A stretch of DNA of 64,000 bases from JAFDVL01 sp964631865 (GCA_964631865.1 CAZWAK010000016.1:8838-72837), one strand, 5' to 3'; positions 32,649 through 41,595 are shown, numbered from the stretch's first letter. Program-made: numbers and translations. Notes: generated by a model from the sequence alone, not told the origin.

Positions 32649-33155
32649 CTACCTGAGAAGCTCTTTTCGCAAGCGACGTTCGAGCCGTCGCATTTCACCG
32701 TTGTCGGTTTCGTGATCGTAGCCTGCCAGATGGAGCAAACCGTGAATCACCAACCAGTTAATTTCCGTTTCAAAGCCGATATTTTGTTCGCGCGCGTAGC
32801 GTGCGGCGGTCTCGACCGAAATGACCACGTCGCCCAAAAAACCAGCATTGTGATCCGGCTCATTATCGCTCATTTGTTCGTGATACGCGAAGGCTAAAAC
32901 ATCGGTTGGCTTATCAAACCCGCGATAATCACGATTTAGTTGTTGCATCGCGGCATCGCGAATGAACGTGATTGTGGCCGCGCCTTCAGTACGATCAATG
33001 CGTGCCAGCACCGCTTGCCCCAATTGCATAATCGGTTTGCGCTCAAGCTTGAGCAGGCGTTGTTTGTTGACGACGTCAACCTCCGCCTTTTGCCCTTTGC
33101 CTTTTGCCTTTTGCCTTTTGATTTCGCTAGATGCTGACCTTGCGGGTGTGTTCAT
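32649..33155 (-). CDS. ybeY: rRNA maturation endoribonuclease YbeY
   Basis: A 168-residue zinc-dependent RNase of 16S rRNA processing and ribosome quality control. The metal motif HGLLHLAGYDHET (HxxxHxxGxDH) is intact, and FLGDVVISVETAARYA matches the family. The N-terminus is odd. Between the ATG at 33155, which overlaps the end of phoH by 29 bases, and the conserved VDVVNKQRLL, the frame reads through a tandem TTTTGCC repeat (33086-33120). That repeat is translated as a basic stretch, KRQKAKGKGQKAE (residues 13-25). No ATG, GTG or TTG lies between the repeat and the conserved start, so the repeat appears to be part of the protein. Confidence 0.92.
   Translation of the reverse strand: MNTPARSASSEIKRQKAKGKGQKAEVDVVNKQRLLKLERKPIMQLGQAVLARIDRTEGAATITFIRDAAMQQLNRDYRGFDKPTDVLAFAYHEQMSDNEPDHNAGFLGDVVISVETAARYAREQNIGFETEINWLVIHGLLHLAGYDHETDNGEMRRLERRLRKELLR
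33086..33120. repeat. Tandem TTTTGCC/CTTTGCC repeat inside ybeY
   Basis: About five seven-base units (TTTTGCC with one CTTTGCC variant) in tandem at the 5' end of ybeY. Because seven is not a multiple of three, changes in copy number would shift the reading frame of the downstream gene, so the array could act as a slippage-prone switch. It is too short and regular to be a CRISPR array. Confidence 0.7.
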
Positions 33156-34104
33156 CGTAGGCGTTGACGATCAACTGCACGATATGATGGCGCACGACAT
33201 CGCGCGAGTTGAATTCGATAAACTCGATGCCTTTGATGCCGCGCACGACTTGTTGCGCTTCGATCAAGCCGGACTTGCGTCCGGTCGGCAAATCAATTTG
33301 CGTGACGTCGCCGGTAATCACGGCTTTCGAGCCGAAGCCGATGCGCGTCAAGAACATTTTCATTTGTTCAGACGTGGTGTTCTGCGCTTCGTCGAGAATG
33401 ATGAAGGAGTCCGAGAGCGTCCTTCCACGCATATACGCCAGCGGTGCAACTTCAATCACACGTTTTTCTAGGAAGCTGGTGACGCGCTCGTGATCCATTA
33501 CATCAAAGAGGGCGTCGTAAATTGGCCGCAAGTAGGGATCAATTTTGTCTTGCAAGTCACCTGGCAGAAAGCCCAGTTTTTCGCCTGCTTCGACCGCCGG
33601 GCGCGCCAGCACGATGCGATTCACGCGCTTGGTCATCAAGTATTGCACCGCCATCGCAACGGCCAAATAAGTCTTGCCCGTGCCCGCCGGGCCGATGCCG
33701 AACACCAAATCATTCTGCTCAATCATTTCCAGATAACGGCGTTGATTCGGCGAGCGCGCGGTGATCTGTTTGCGTCCGGCTGGATTGATGATTTTTTTGT
33801 TGGTCAGGAGTTCGCGGAATGAGGCGCTGCGGTCTTCGGCGATGTGCTTGAAGGCATCGCGCAACTCGACATCGGTCGGCGTTTTGCCTTCGGTGAAAAG
33901 CTGGCTGTAATCTTTGAGGATGCGTTCGACGACAGCGACATCGGCTTCATCGCCTTCGATGAAGAGATCGCGCCCGCGTCCGCCGACACGAACGCTGAGC
34001 AGGGATTCAAGGAATTTGATGTTTTGATCCTGCGGCCCGAAGAGAGTTTCCAGGGCGCGTTCCGGCAATGTAAATTTCAGTTCCCGCAGATGCTGGCTCC
34101 CCAA
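33127..34104 (-). CDS. phoH: PhoH-like ATPase
   Basis: A 325-residue P-loop NTPase of the PhoH/RNA-helicase-like family that accompanies YbeY. An N-terminal KH-like region (KFTLPERALETLFGPQDQNI, LLSVRVGGRGRDLFI) precedes the ATPase domain with Walker A FGIGPAGTGKTYLAVA and Walker B SFIILDEAQNTTSEQMKMF, and VITGDVTQIDLPTG. The conserved N-terminus is preceded only by a TTG at 34104, with no in-frame ATG, so TTG is the likely start. A palindromic repeat lies directly upstream. The 3' end overlaps ybeY, indicating coupling. Confidence 0.92.
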   Translation of the reverse strand: MGSQHLRELKFTLPERALETLFGPQDQNIKFLESLLSVRVGGRGRDLFIEGDEADVAVVERILKDYSQLFTEGKTPTDVELRDAFKHIAEDRSASFRELLTNKKIINPAGRKQITARSPNQRRYLEMIEQNDLVFGIGPAGTGKTYLAVAMAVQYLMTKRVNRIVLARPAVEAGEKLGFLPGDLQDKIDPYLRPIYDALFDVMDHERVTSFLEKRVIEVAPLAYMRGRTLSDSFIILDEAQNTTSEQMKMFLTRIGFGSKAVITGDVTQIDLPTGRKSGLIEAQQVVRGIKGIEFIEFNSRDVVRHHIVQLIVNAYDEHTRKVSI

Positions 34105-34105
34105 G

Positions 34106-34152
34106 AGATTTGAAATTGGAGATGGGAAATTCCCGTTTCCAATGTCAAATCT
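34106..34152. repeat. Nested palindromic repeat before phoH
   Basis: AGATTTG (34106-34112) pairs with CAAATCT (34146-34152), ATTGGA (34115-34120) with TCCAAT (34138-34143), and the centre is the palindrome GGGAAATTCCC (34124-34134). Flanking copies of AAATCTGAAATCTCAAATCC extend the low-complexity block to about 34165. It abuts the TTG start of phoH and is a third type of intergenic hairpin in the window. Confidence 0.7.
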
Positions 34153-34168
34153 GAAATCTCAAATCCAC

Positions 34169-35518
34169 CTATGGCACGCGCGCACTGCCGATAATGCGAT
34201 CCGCTGCCGCAAGCATCGTCGGCGCGCTGTCTTTTGCATAAAACGTAACGACCAGTAAGATACCAGTATTGGCGCGAATAATCACGGCCTTGCCTTGAAA
34301 TTCCAACGATTGATTCGAGCGCGGCTGGCGAAACAACGTGCGCAAATCCACAAAGGTTTTGATTTGATCGCCTTCCTGCACCATGCGGCGCGAGACTTCG
34401 TTCAAGCCTTGCAAGCCGGTGCTGGAACTCAGGCTCTTGACCACCAGATCAACAATCAGGTTGTTGTCGTAGGCCGGACTGTTCGCATTTTTCAAGCTGT
34501 TCCAGATGGCGCTCATAAACGCCACATCTTCCTGCGAGCGAAACACCGCGCCGCCATCAATGCGTTGCGCTTGCAACTCTTCGGGATTGAGTCGCCCGCC
34601 ATTCCAGTAGCTGGGGTGATCGAAGGAATAGCCGAAAGCGCGTTCTTCAAAGCGTAGGAAGTTGGCGGCCACGACTGGCGCCAGTGCCGTCGGCATCGGC
34701 TTCGCCGCTTCTGTGGTCGCCTTCGGTGTGGTCGGCGGCGGCTCGACCTTGGCAGCGGCGGCGGTGGCCACCGTCGTGGTTGACGCGGCAGGCACGGCTT
34801 CGAGGCTGGCTTTCTTGTCGCGCGGCGGTTTGAGTTCATCGAGCGGCAGCGGCGGCTTGGATTGCAGCGGGCGCGTTTCGGTCGGTGTCACGGGAACCGG
34901 TTTCGGTGCGGCATTATTGTTGACGGGCGGCGCTGTAATCGGTGCTGCGGGTTGCGAAGTAACAGGTTTCGCCATATTGCCTGCCGCAGGCGTATTCGCC
35001 GCAGGTTTGTCAATTGCCCCATTCGTGGGTGCCAGCGTTGGTTTGACCTCGCGCTGACGTTGTGCCAGCGGAGCGGTCGGAGCAGCGGGCTTATTTTCCG
35101 CCGCTTTGTTTTCCACCGGAACGACTCGGGTCGTGTTGGTGAGAACAGGTGCTGGCTCGACTTTCTTCACAGGCGTACTGACACCCAGTGGCGAAGAGGT
35201 GCCCTCAAAGAGCGCCACGAAGAAATCTGCCGTGAGACCTTGTTGTTTCAGGCGTGCCCCAAAATTTTGGGCGGCGACGCGATTCGGGAAGCGACCGACG
35301 CGCACACGATAGCGAATGCCCTGCCCAGGAACATTGCTTTTCAACCAGTAAGCATTTTGTCCCTGCGCTTTTAATTGTTGCACCTTGCCTTCAGCGGCAT
35401 CTTGCGCCGTCATCGAATCAAGCTGAACGGTGTACGCCCCGGTTTGCGCCAGAGCGGCGAATGTAAACCCGAGCAGCAGACTGACTACGATCAACGGCGA
35501 AAAGGGAGAGGCTTTCAT
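34169..35518 (-). CDS. Secreted SPOR-domain protein with long Pro/Ala/Thr-rich linker
   Basis: A roughly 449-residue exported protein. The signal peptide ends FAALAQT. A SPOR-like domain follows (YTVQLDSMTAQDAAEGKVQQ, then RVRVGRFPNRVAAQNFGARL); such domains bind denuded peptidoglycan glycan strands at division sites. Residues about 120-300 are low-complexity Pro/Ala/Thr/Lys. The last 150 residues form a separate globular domain (FSFDHPSYWNGGRLNPEEL, then ILLVVTFYAKDSAPTMLAAA) that I do not recognise. The ATG at 35518 is preferred over an in-frame TTG five codons earlier. It is 64 bases from phoH, in the same direction. Confidence 0.75.
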   Translation of the reverse strand: MKASPFSPLIVVSLLLGFTFAALAQTGAYTVQLDSMTAQDAAEGKVQQLKAQGQNAYWLKSNVPGQGIRYRVRVGRFPNRVAAQNFGARLKQQGLTADFFVALFEGTSSPLGVSTPVKKVEPAPVLTNTTRVVPVENKAAENKPAAPTAPLAQRQREVKPTLAPTNGAIDKPAANTPAAGNMAKPVTSQPAAPITAPPVNNNAAPKPVPVTPTETRPLQSKPPLPLDELKPPRDKKASLEAVPAASTTTVATAAAAKVEPPPTTPKATTEAAKPMPTALAPVVAANFLRFEERAFGYSFDHPSYWNGGRLNPEELQAQRIDGGAVFRSQEDVAFMSAIWNSLKNANSPAYDNNLIVDLVVKSLSSSTGLQGLNEVSRRMVQEGDQIKTFVDLRTLFRQPRSNQSLEFQGKAVIIRANTGILLVVTFYAKDSAPTMLAAADRIIGSARVP

Positions 35519-35661
35519 ACGGTTAGCTTTCAATGGGGCATAGGTTCTTTTTCAACAATCAGGATCAATCAAACTTAATCCGGCTGGTGGTTTTTGCGGC
35601 AGGGAATTATGCCCGATTTTGTATGGCGGGGAAAAGCATTTTTTTCGGGCGGCCAAAACGG

Positions 35662-36585
35662 TCAGTTGCCGGGCGCAGTTTGTCGTCTCGCTTCGGCAAT
35701 CGCTTTGGCCGCGATGGCTCCGTGCCCGATGGCGGTCGCAACGCTCAAACAAATTGGACGACAAACGTCGCCAACCGCATAAACATTGGCGATGGACGTC
35801 TTTTGCGCGCGGTCTGTCACGATGTAACCCGCGTCGTCCAGCGCCAACTGTCCGTGCAAAAACGCCGTGTTTGGCGCAATCCCCAGGCGCACGAAGAGGC
35901 CGCCCGCGCTCAGGGTTTGCTGCGATTGATCGGTGCGATGGGTCAGCGTCAATTGCAACAAATGCGGTTCGCCCTGGGTGATGTGGGTGATTTGGCGCTG
36001 TGTCAGGACTGTGATGCGCGGATGCTCGAAGACCGCTTTTTGCCAGCCTGGCCGCGCGCGAAACTGATCGGAACGATGAATCAGCGTCACGTGCGGACAA
36101 ACTTCCGCCAGAATCAGACAATCCTCAAACGCCGAATCGCCGCCGCCCACAACACACACGTTTTGACCCGCGAAGCGTTGCTGATCGCGCGTGGCGGAAT
36201 AACTGATGCCGCGTAATTCCTCTTCCTCCGCCAGCCCCAAGCGCCGATTGCGCGCGCCCGTTGCCAGAATCAGGGCCTCGGCGGTCAACACTTCGCCGTT
36301 CACCGTCACGTGGCCATCGCGCAGGTTGATGTCCTCCACGCGGCACTGCAAACGATACGACAAATCGTAAGCGTGCAAATGCGCGGCAAATTCATCGCGC
36401 AACTCACGCCCGGTTTTGTTCGGGAAGCCGGGATATTCGAGCACCGGATGAAACATCTCCAACATTTGCCCGCCGAGTTCTGCCGCCTGTTCGAGCAGCA
36501 CAGCCTGCAAGCCGAGCGAATGACACCAGAGCAACGCACTGATGCCTGCCGGGCCGCCGCCAATGATGATGACTTGATGCTGCAT
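35662..36585 (-). CDS. Thioredoxin-reductase-like flavoprotein lacking the redox CxxC
   Basis: A 307-residue NAD(P)/FAD two-domain oxidoreductase. FAD motifs: IIGGGPAGISALLWC at the N-terminus and VYAVGDVC near the C-terminus. The NAD(P) motif is VCVVGGGDSAFEDCLIL. In thioredoxin reductases the segment before the NADPH domain carries a CATC disulfide; here it reads GISYSATRDQQRF, so both cysteines are gone. It should therefore not reduce thioredoxin and is closer to ferredoxin/flavodoxin-NADP reductase-like or other disulfide-less relatives. Length is normal. It is divergent from the lipoprotein gene at 36664. Confidence 0.85.
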   Translation of the reverse strand: MQHQVIIIGGGPAGISALLWCHSLGLQAVLLEQAAELGGQMLEMFHPVLEYPGFPNKTGRELRDEFAAHLHAYDLSYRLQCRVEDINLRDGHVTVNGEVLTAEALILATGARNRRLGLAEEEELRGISYSATRDQQRFAGQNVCVVGGGDSAFEDCLILAEVCPHVTLIHRSDQFRARPGWQKAVFEHPRITVLTQRQITHITQGEPHLLQLTLTHRTDQSQQTLSAGGLFVRLGIAPNTAFLHGQLALDDAGYIVTDRAQKTSIANVYAVGDVCRPICLSVATAIGHGAIAAKAIAEARRQTAPGN

Positions 36586-36663
36586 GAACTCATTGTACGC
36601 GGGTCGTCACCTTTGACAAATCGCTGCTTGAATCAGCGTCGCAAGGATGCCATCATCAACGCC

Positions 36664-37593
36664 ATGAAAAAGTGGTTTTGTTTACTGCTCGTGATTGGCT
36701 GTACGGCTTGCTCGTTTTCACAGGCGCAAAAGAAGGACGCGAAATTCAAACCCTGGGGCGAAGTCGCGGGCGCGGCGGCCTCTGCCGAATACGACGAGGC
36801 CAAACAATTGGGCACGATCACGGACAAATCGCTCGCCGAAATTTCCGGCCTGTCCGCCAGTCGGTTTTCGCCCGGCGTCTATTGGGTTCACAACGACAGC
36901 GGCGACAAAGCGCGGCTCTACGCGATTGACGCAAAGGGCAAGTTAGTCACGACCGTTGAAGTGACAGGCGCAAAAAACAAAGATTGGGAAGACCTCGCCA
37001 GTGGGCCGGGCGCAGACGGAAAGCCCGCGCTGTACATCGCCGACACGGGCAACAACGGAGGCGGACGCGATGACCTGAAAATTTATCGTGTGCGCGAGCC
37101 GAAACTGAGCGGTGTGAAAAAATCCGCCACGGAAACTGCCGAAGAGTTTCCCTTCAGCTATCCCGACGGCAATCACGATTGCGAAGCGATATTGGTTGAT
37201 CCGACGAGCGGGCAAATTTATCTCGTGACCAAAACGCTCAGAAGCGATTGCTCTGTCTATCGTTTTCCGCTGCCGCTCAAAGCCGGACAGAAAGTTGTGC
37301 TGGAAAAAGTCGGTGGGCAAAAAATCAAAAGCCTTCAGCAATTGCGCATGGTGACGGGCGGGGCGGTTTCGCCCGATGGTTCGCGCCTGGCGATTCGCAC
37401 GTACTTCGGCGCGTTTGAATGGCAACGCGCGAAAGGCAAAGCGTTCAGCACAATCTTCGATCACGAGCCGACGGTCATCAAAGTCCCGCTGATGAGCCAG
37501 GCCGAAGCCATTGCCTACAGCGCGGACAGCAAATCCATTCTCCTGACAAGCGAAAAACTGCCCGCGCCGCTCTATCAATTGACACGGAAGTGA
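36664..37593 (+). CDS. Putative lipoprotein with beta-propeller-like repeats
   Basis: A 309-residue exported protein. The N-terminus MKKWFCLLLVIGCTACSFS has a hydrophobic core and Cys residues in lipobox-like positions (VIGC or CTAC), so it is probably a lipoprotein. The body contains repeated strand patterns with propeller character (ISGLSASRFSPGVYWVHNDSG, YAIDAKGKLVTTVEV, DGKPALYIADTGNN, GGAVSPDGSRLAIRTY, AIAYSADSKSILLTSEK). No catalytic motif is evident. Its start at 36664 is chosen for the signal peptide. It faces the propeller gene at 37601 with only seven bases between stops. Confidence 0.75.
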   Translation: MKKWFCLLLVIGCTACSFSQAQKKDAKFKPWGEVAGAAASAEYDEAKQLGTITDKSLAEISGLSASRFSPGVYWVHNDSGDKARLYAIDAKGKLVTTVEVTGAKNKDWEDLASGPGADGKPALYIADTGNNGGGRDDLKIYRVREPKLSGVKKSATETAEEFPFSYPDGNHDCEAILVDPTSGQIYLVTKTLRSDCSVYRFPLPLKAGQKVVLEKVGGQKIKSLQQLRMVTGGAVSPDGSRLAIRTYFGAFEWQRAKGKAFSTIFDHEPTVIKVPLMSQAEAIAYSADSKSILLTSEKLPAPLYQLTRK

Positions 37594-37600
37594 ATGACCC

Positions 37601-38671
37601 TCACTTCACTCGTTTCAGTTTGACGAAGCGCCCGAACTTGTTCCATTCGCCCACATACAGATCGCCTTTCGCATCCCAACTCAAACCGTGCGCCGCGATG
37701 AATTGCCCGTCCACCCATTGTTCTGGCGGGATCTGATTGGTCGCGCGTTTCTTCGGATCGGGGCCGTCGCCGAGATGCGTGACGAGCTTGTTGTCTTTGT
37801 CAAGAATCGTGACGCGCCCGGCCAAATCGCCAATCGCCAAATCCGTGCCGAGAATATGCAGCACCGACGGTAAGCGCAAAAAATCGCCTTCCGTGCCGTC
37901 TACGGTTTTGACGTGTTTGCCGTCGAGCGTGAACCATTGCAAACGATGATTCGCGCGATCCGTCACGAGCACCGTCGGTTCCGGCCCGCGCTTATCAATC
38001 AGGATTTTGTGCGGTGTGCTGAACTTGCCTTCTTCTTTGGCCGCCGTGCTTTTGCCGCCCCACGAACTCACGTACTCGCCCTTCGCGTCGTAGCGATGCA
38101 CGTAATTCGCGCCGTAGCCATCGGTCACATAAAACTCGCCGCTCGGCGCAACCGTGATGCCCGTCGGTTTGAAGTCGGTTCGGTTTTTGTAGATGCCGGA
38201 TTTTTCCGGGTGTCCCTTGACCCACACGACTTCGCCCATCGTCGTAATCTTGGCAAATTTATTGCGGAAGAGACTGACGAGGTAAATGAACTCCTGATTG
38301 CCTTCCTTGTTGATTTGCATGTCGTGCGTGCCTTGACCGGGATCGTAAGGCTTCCATTCCATGCCGATGGCGCGCACAAATTTGCCGCTCGGCGTAAACA
38401 CCATAATGGATTTTTCGCCGTCGGTGCTGAAGTAAATCAAGCCTTTGGCGTCTACGACGACGCCACCGTGCGTGCCGCCGATTTGCACGCCGGGCGGCAA
38501 TTGCGCCCAATTTCTGACCCACTCGTATTTGTGATTGCCCGTGCCGAGAATAATTGGTGCGCCGTTTTGCGTGCTACCGGCGAACGAAAAGCGCGGGGTG
38601 ACGGCGGCGGCGGTCATGACCAAGCCGAAGCCGCCGAGAAAGGTTCTGCGTGAAAGAGCTGTTGTGGACAT
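37601..38671 (-). CDS. Tat-exported NHL-repeat six-bladed propeller protein
   Basis: A 356-residue protein with a twin-arginine signal (LSRRTFLGGFGLVMTAAAV), then NHL-type blades. Examples are GGVVVDAKGLIYFSTDGEKSI, FTPSGKFVRAIG, GITVAPSGEFYVTDGYG, VLVTDRANHRLQWFTLDGK and LGDGPDPKKRATNQIP. Such propellers often bind ligands or act as lyase-like domains; there is no clear catalytic signature here. The final ending HGLSWDAKGDLYVGEWNKFG closes the propeller. Start at ATG 38671 (MSTTALSRRTF) is dictated by the Tat motif. Function is not assignable. Confidence 0.8.
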   Translation of the reverse strand: MSTTALSRRTFLGGFGLVMTAAAVTPRFSFAGSTQNGAPIILGTGNHKYEWVRNWAQLPPGVQIGGTHGGVVVDAKGLIYFSTDGEKSIMVFTPSGKFVRAIGMEWKPYDPGQGTHDMQINKEGNQEFIYLVSLFRNKFAKITTMGEVVWVKGHPEKSGIYKNRTDFKPTGITVAPSGEFYVTDGYGANYVHRYDAKGEYVSSWGGKSTAAKEEGKFSTPHKILIDKRGPEPTVLVTDRANHRLQWFTLDGKHVKTVDGTEGDFLRLPSVLHILGTDLAIGDLAGRVTILDKDNKLVTHLGDGPDPKKRATNQIPPEQWVDGQFIAAHGLSWDAKGDLYVGEWNKFGRFVKLKRVK

Positions 38672-38906
38672 CGTGACTTCTCCGTAGTTGTAGCGTTGAT
38701 GATTGCGAATGAACGCGGGAATTATTAAGGCGCGTCGTCGCAAATAGCAAGAGCCGCGCGCGCGTTGACCCGCAGAAATGCGCGCCGTAGAATCGTCGCG
38801 CACCCAGGAACAGTTTCATGCAACTTCAATTCGGCGAAATTCGTTCGTAGCAGCAGATTTTGCACGCTTCGAGCTAGGAACAATTCATGCCATAAGGAGG
38901 CAGGTT

Positions 38907-39158
38907 ATGTTTGATTTGATTGGAATGATTATTGTCGGCTTGATTGTTGGTGTCATCGCCAAAGTGCTGATGCCGGGGCGCGATCCGGGCGGTTTCATTG
39001 TGACGGCGTTGCTCGGCATCGGCGGCTCATTGGTCGGCACGTTTGTGGGGCGGATGTTTTTTGGCGGGCGTTATTCGGCGGGGTGGATTATGTCCATTCT
39101 CGGAGCTATCGCGATTCTGGCGATCTATCGGATGATTACCGGGCAACGCTCAACGTAA
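38907..39158 (+). CDS. GlsB/YeaQ/YmgE-family small membrane protein
   Basis: An 83-residue protein with three hydrophobic helices. It has the family's glycine pattern (GLIVGVIAKVLMPGRDPGG, then LLGIGGSLVGTFVG, then SILGAIAILAIYRM). Members are called transglycosylase-associated but are best described as stress-induced small membrane proteins of unclear function. AAGGAGG at 38894-38900 lies six bases before the ATG, an excellent ribosome binding site. It is monocistronic and followed by a bidirectional terminator. Confidence 0.9.
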   Translation: MFDLIGMIIVGLIVGVIAKVLMPGRDPGGFIVTALLGIGGSLVGTFVGRMFFGGRYSAGWIMSILGAIAILAIYRMITGQRST

Positions 39159-39182
39159 GAAGGTGAAATGTGAGGTTGAATC

Positions 39183-39225
39183 AAGCCTGCGCGGGCATTG
39201 CAACTGGCGATGCTCGTGCAGGCTT
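39183..39225. terminator. Bidirectional terminator between the GlsB-like gene and tex
   Basis: AAGCCTGC (39183-39190) pairs with GCAGGCTT (39218-39225). The inner bases continue pairing with single mismatches spaced at intervals (CG, GCAT, GC against GC, ATGC, CG). TTTTGTTGTT follows on the plus strand. It serves the two convergent genes. Confidence 0.75.
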
Positions 39226-39231
39226 TTGTTG

Positions 39232-41595
39232 TTACTTCTTCCAATTCGCCAAATCCGCAAACGGATTATTGAACGCACCTTTCGCGGGCTTCGCGTCGCG
39301 CTTCGGTTCGGGCTTGCGATCTTTCGAGAAATTCGGCTTGGGACGTTGTTCATGTCGCTGCTCCACTGCCGGACGAGCTTCGCGCGGTTTGGCTTCACTC
39401 TTCATCGTCAGCGCGATTTGATTCTTTTCCAAATTCACTTCCAGCACACGCACCTTCACTTTGTCGCCGGGACTCACGATGTCGCGCGGGTCTTTGACGA
39501 AGCGGTCAGCGAGTTGCGACAAATGCACGAGGCCATCCTGATGCACGCCGATGTCTACGAACGCGCCGAAGTTCGTAACGTTCGTGACGATGCCGGGACA
39601 CGTCATGCCGGGCTTCAAATCAGCAACGGTGTGAATGTCTTCGCGATACGCAAACGCCGAAAACTCTTCGCGCGGATCGCGGCCCGGTTTGCTCAGTTCG
39701 GCGATCACATCAGCAAACGTAAATTCGCCGAGTTCCGCTTTCAATTCGGCAGATTGCTTGACGAGATCAACACCTGCGCCTGTTAAGTCGGCAACGTTTT
39801 TGCCGAGCTTGTTTGCCAACGATTCGAGCGAAGCATAACGCTCAGGATGTACGCCCGTATTGTCGAGCGGATGCTTGCCGTTTTGAATGCGTAAAAATCC
39901 CGCCGCTTGCTCAAACACCTTCGCGCTGAAACGTGGGATGTCGAGCAATTCCTGCCGTGACAAGAACAATCCTTTTTCGCCGCGATGCTCGACGATCTTT
40001 TTCGCCAGCGCAGGCCCAATGCCCGACACACGCGCGAGCAGGTGATACGACGCCGTATTCAAATTCACGCCGACCGAGTTCACACAAACATCCACAACCA
40101 AATCCAAACCCTTCTTCAAGGCAGGCTGCGACACGTCGTGTTGATATTGACCGACGCCGATGGATTTCGGATCAATTTTGACGAGTTCGGCGAGCGGGTC
40201 TTGCAACCGTCTTGCAATCGAAATCGCGCCGCGCACCGTGACATCCAAATCCGGGAATTCTTCGCGCGCCACGTCCGAAGCACTGTAAATACTGGCTCCC
40301 GACTCATTCACCATTACAACGGGCACGTTCAATCCTTGTTCTTTCAAAGCTTCCCGAATGAACGTTTCGGTTTCGCGTCCGGCGGTTCCGTTGCCCACGG
40401 CAATCGCGCGAATGCTCGCGTTCTTGAGCGTTTCGCCGAGCAGCTTTTTGGCATTCTCTTTTTCGCGCTCGCCCTGCAAGTGCATCACGGTCGAAGCGAT
40501 GTATTTGCCCGCGTCGTCCACGACCGCGAGTTTGCAGCCCGTGCGAATGCCGGGATCAACGCCGAGCACTGCTTTCGATCCGAACGGCGCGGACAACAAA
40601 AGTTTGCGCACGTTTTCCGCAAAGACTTTGATCGCCGCTTCGTCCGCGACTTCTTTCAGCGAGCGATGCACTTCGTTTTCGATGCTTGGCAACACGTACA
40701 CCTTCAGCGCCATCCGCGCGGATTTAAGCAATACGTCCGCGCCCGAAAATTCTGGCACGCTGCAAGCTTCGTTTTCAAAGCGTCCAAGCAACGAAGCTTC
40801 ATAGCCTTCATCCACCGCGATTCCCGTTTCGCCTTCGTTCTTGTAACCGCCAATATTCAAGCTCAATTCCTCTTCCATCCACCCGCGCCGCATTGCCAAA
40901 TAGCGGTGCGAATTTTCCGGCTTGAGCAATGATTCGACCGATTCGTAGAAATCAAAATACCGCTCAAATTTGCTGTGCGGTTTCGCCTTCTCTGCTTTGC
41001 CAGTTTTCAGCGCGCCGCGCTCAAACACGGTCTTGCGTGTGAATTCGCGCAGTTCCGACGTTTCCGACAGGCGTTCAGTCAAAATATCCTGCGCGCCCGC
41101 AATCGCTGCGGCAGCGTCGTTGATGTTTTTCTCAGCGTTGTAAAACGCGAGCGCGAACAGTTCGAGCGTTTGCCCTTCCAGCGGCGTTTCTGTGCCGTGT
41201 CCACAATTCCAAATCCAATCGGCAAACGGCTCCAAGCCCGCTTCTTTCGCCACCGTCGCTTTGGTTTTGCGTTTTTGTTTGTAGGGCAAATAAATGTCTT
41301 CGAGCGAATCCAGATTGAACGTCGTCAGGATTTTGTTTTTGAGTTCGTCGGTCAGCTTGCCCTGCCGTTCGATCTCTTCGACGATGAACGCTTGCCGCTT
41401 CAGCGTTTCGTCCCAGCGTTCTTTCGCATCAATCGCTTTTTGAATCGCGACTTCGTCCAGATTGCCCGTTTGCTCTTTGCGATAGCGCGCAATAAACGGC
41501 AGCGTCGAGCCTTCTTCCGTGAGCTTGATGACCGCCAACGCGGATGGCACAGGAATGTCGTTGTGAATCGTTTGGAACCAGGTTTCAAATGTCAT
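39232..41595 (-). CDS. tex: Tex-family RNA-binding transcription accessory protein
   Basis: A 787-residue cytoplasmic protein of the Tex/YhgF family. It has the helical Tex N-domain (LPFIARYRKEQTGNLDE), a YqgF RNase H-like domain (VLGVDPGIRTGCKLAVVDD), helix-hairpin-helix repeats (VSGIGPALAKKIVEHR) and an S1 RNA-binding domain (GIVTNVTNFGAFVDIGVHQD). A basic Arg/Lys/Pro tail follows the S1 domain. Tex binds RNA and RNA polymerase in bacteria and affects gene expression under stress. Its ATG overlaps the stop of the upstream DUF5615 toxin-like gene by four bases, an unusual coupling. Confidence 0.94.
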   Translation of the reverse strand: MTFETWFQTIHNDIPVPSALAVIKLTEEGSTLPFIARYRKEQTGNLDEVAIQKAIDAKERWDETLKRQAFIVEEIERQGKLTDELKNKILTTFNLDSLEDIYLPYKQKRKTKATVAKEAGLEPFADWIWNCGHGTETPLEGQTLELFALAFYNAEKNINDAAAAIAGAQDILTERLSETSELREFTRKTVFERGALKTGKAEKAKPHSKFERYFDFYESVESLLKPENSHRYLAMRRGWMEEELSLNIGGYKNEGETGIAVDEGYEASLLGRFENEACSVPEFSGADVLLKSARMALKVYVLPSIENEVHRSLKEVADEAAIKVFAENVRKLLLSAPFGSKAVLGVDPGIRTGCKLAVVDDAGKYIASTVMHLQGEREKENAKKLLGETLKNASIRAIAVGNGTAGRETETFIREALKEQGLNVPVVMVNESGASIYSASDVAREEFPDLDVTVRGAISIARRLQDPLAELVKIDPKSIGVGQYQHDVSQPALKKGLDLVVDVCVNSVGVNLNTASYHLLARVSGIGPALAKKIVEHRGEKGLFLSRQELLDIPRFSAKVFEQAAGFLRIQNGKHPLDNTGVHPERYASLESLANKLGKNVADLTGAGVDLVKQSAELKAELGEFTFADVIAELSKPGRDPREEFSAFAYREDIHTVADLKPGMTCPGIVTNVTNFGAFVDIGVHQDGLVHLSQLADRFVKDPRDIVSPGDKVKVRVLEVNLEKNQIALTMKSEAKPREARPAVEQRHEQRPKPNFSKDRKPEPKRDAKPAKGAFNNPFADLANWKK

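Noticed and set aside
33086..33120. Short regular repeats that might look like a CRISPR array
   Set aside because: The units are seven bases long with no spacers, lie inside ybeY, and no cas gene is in the window.
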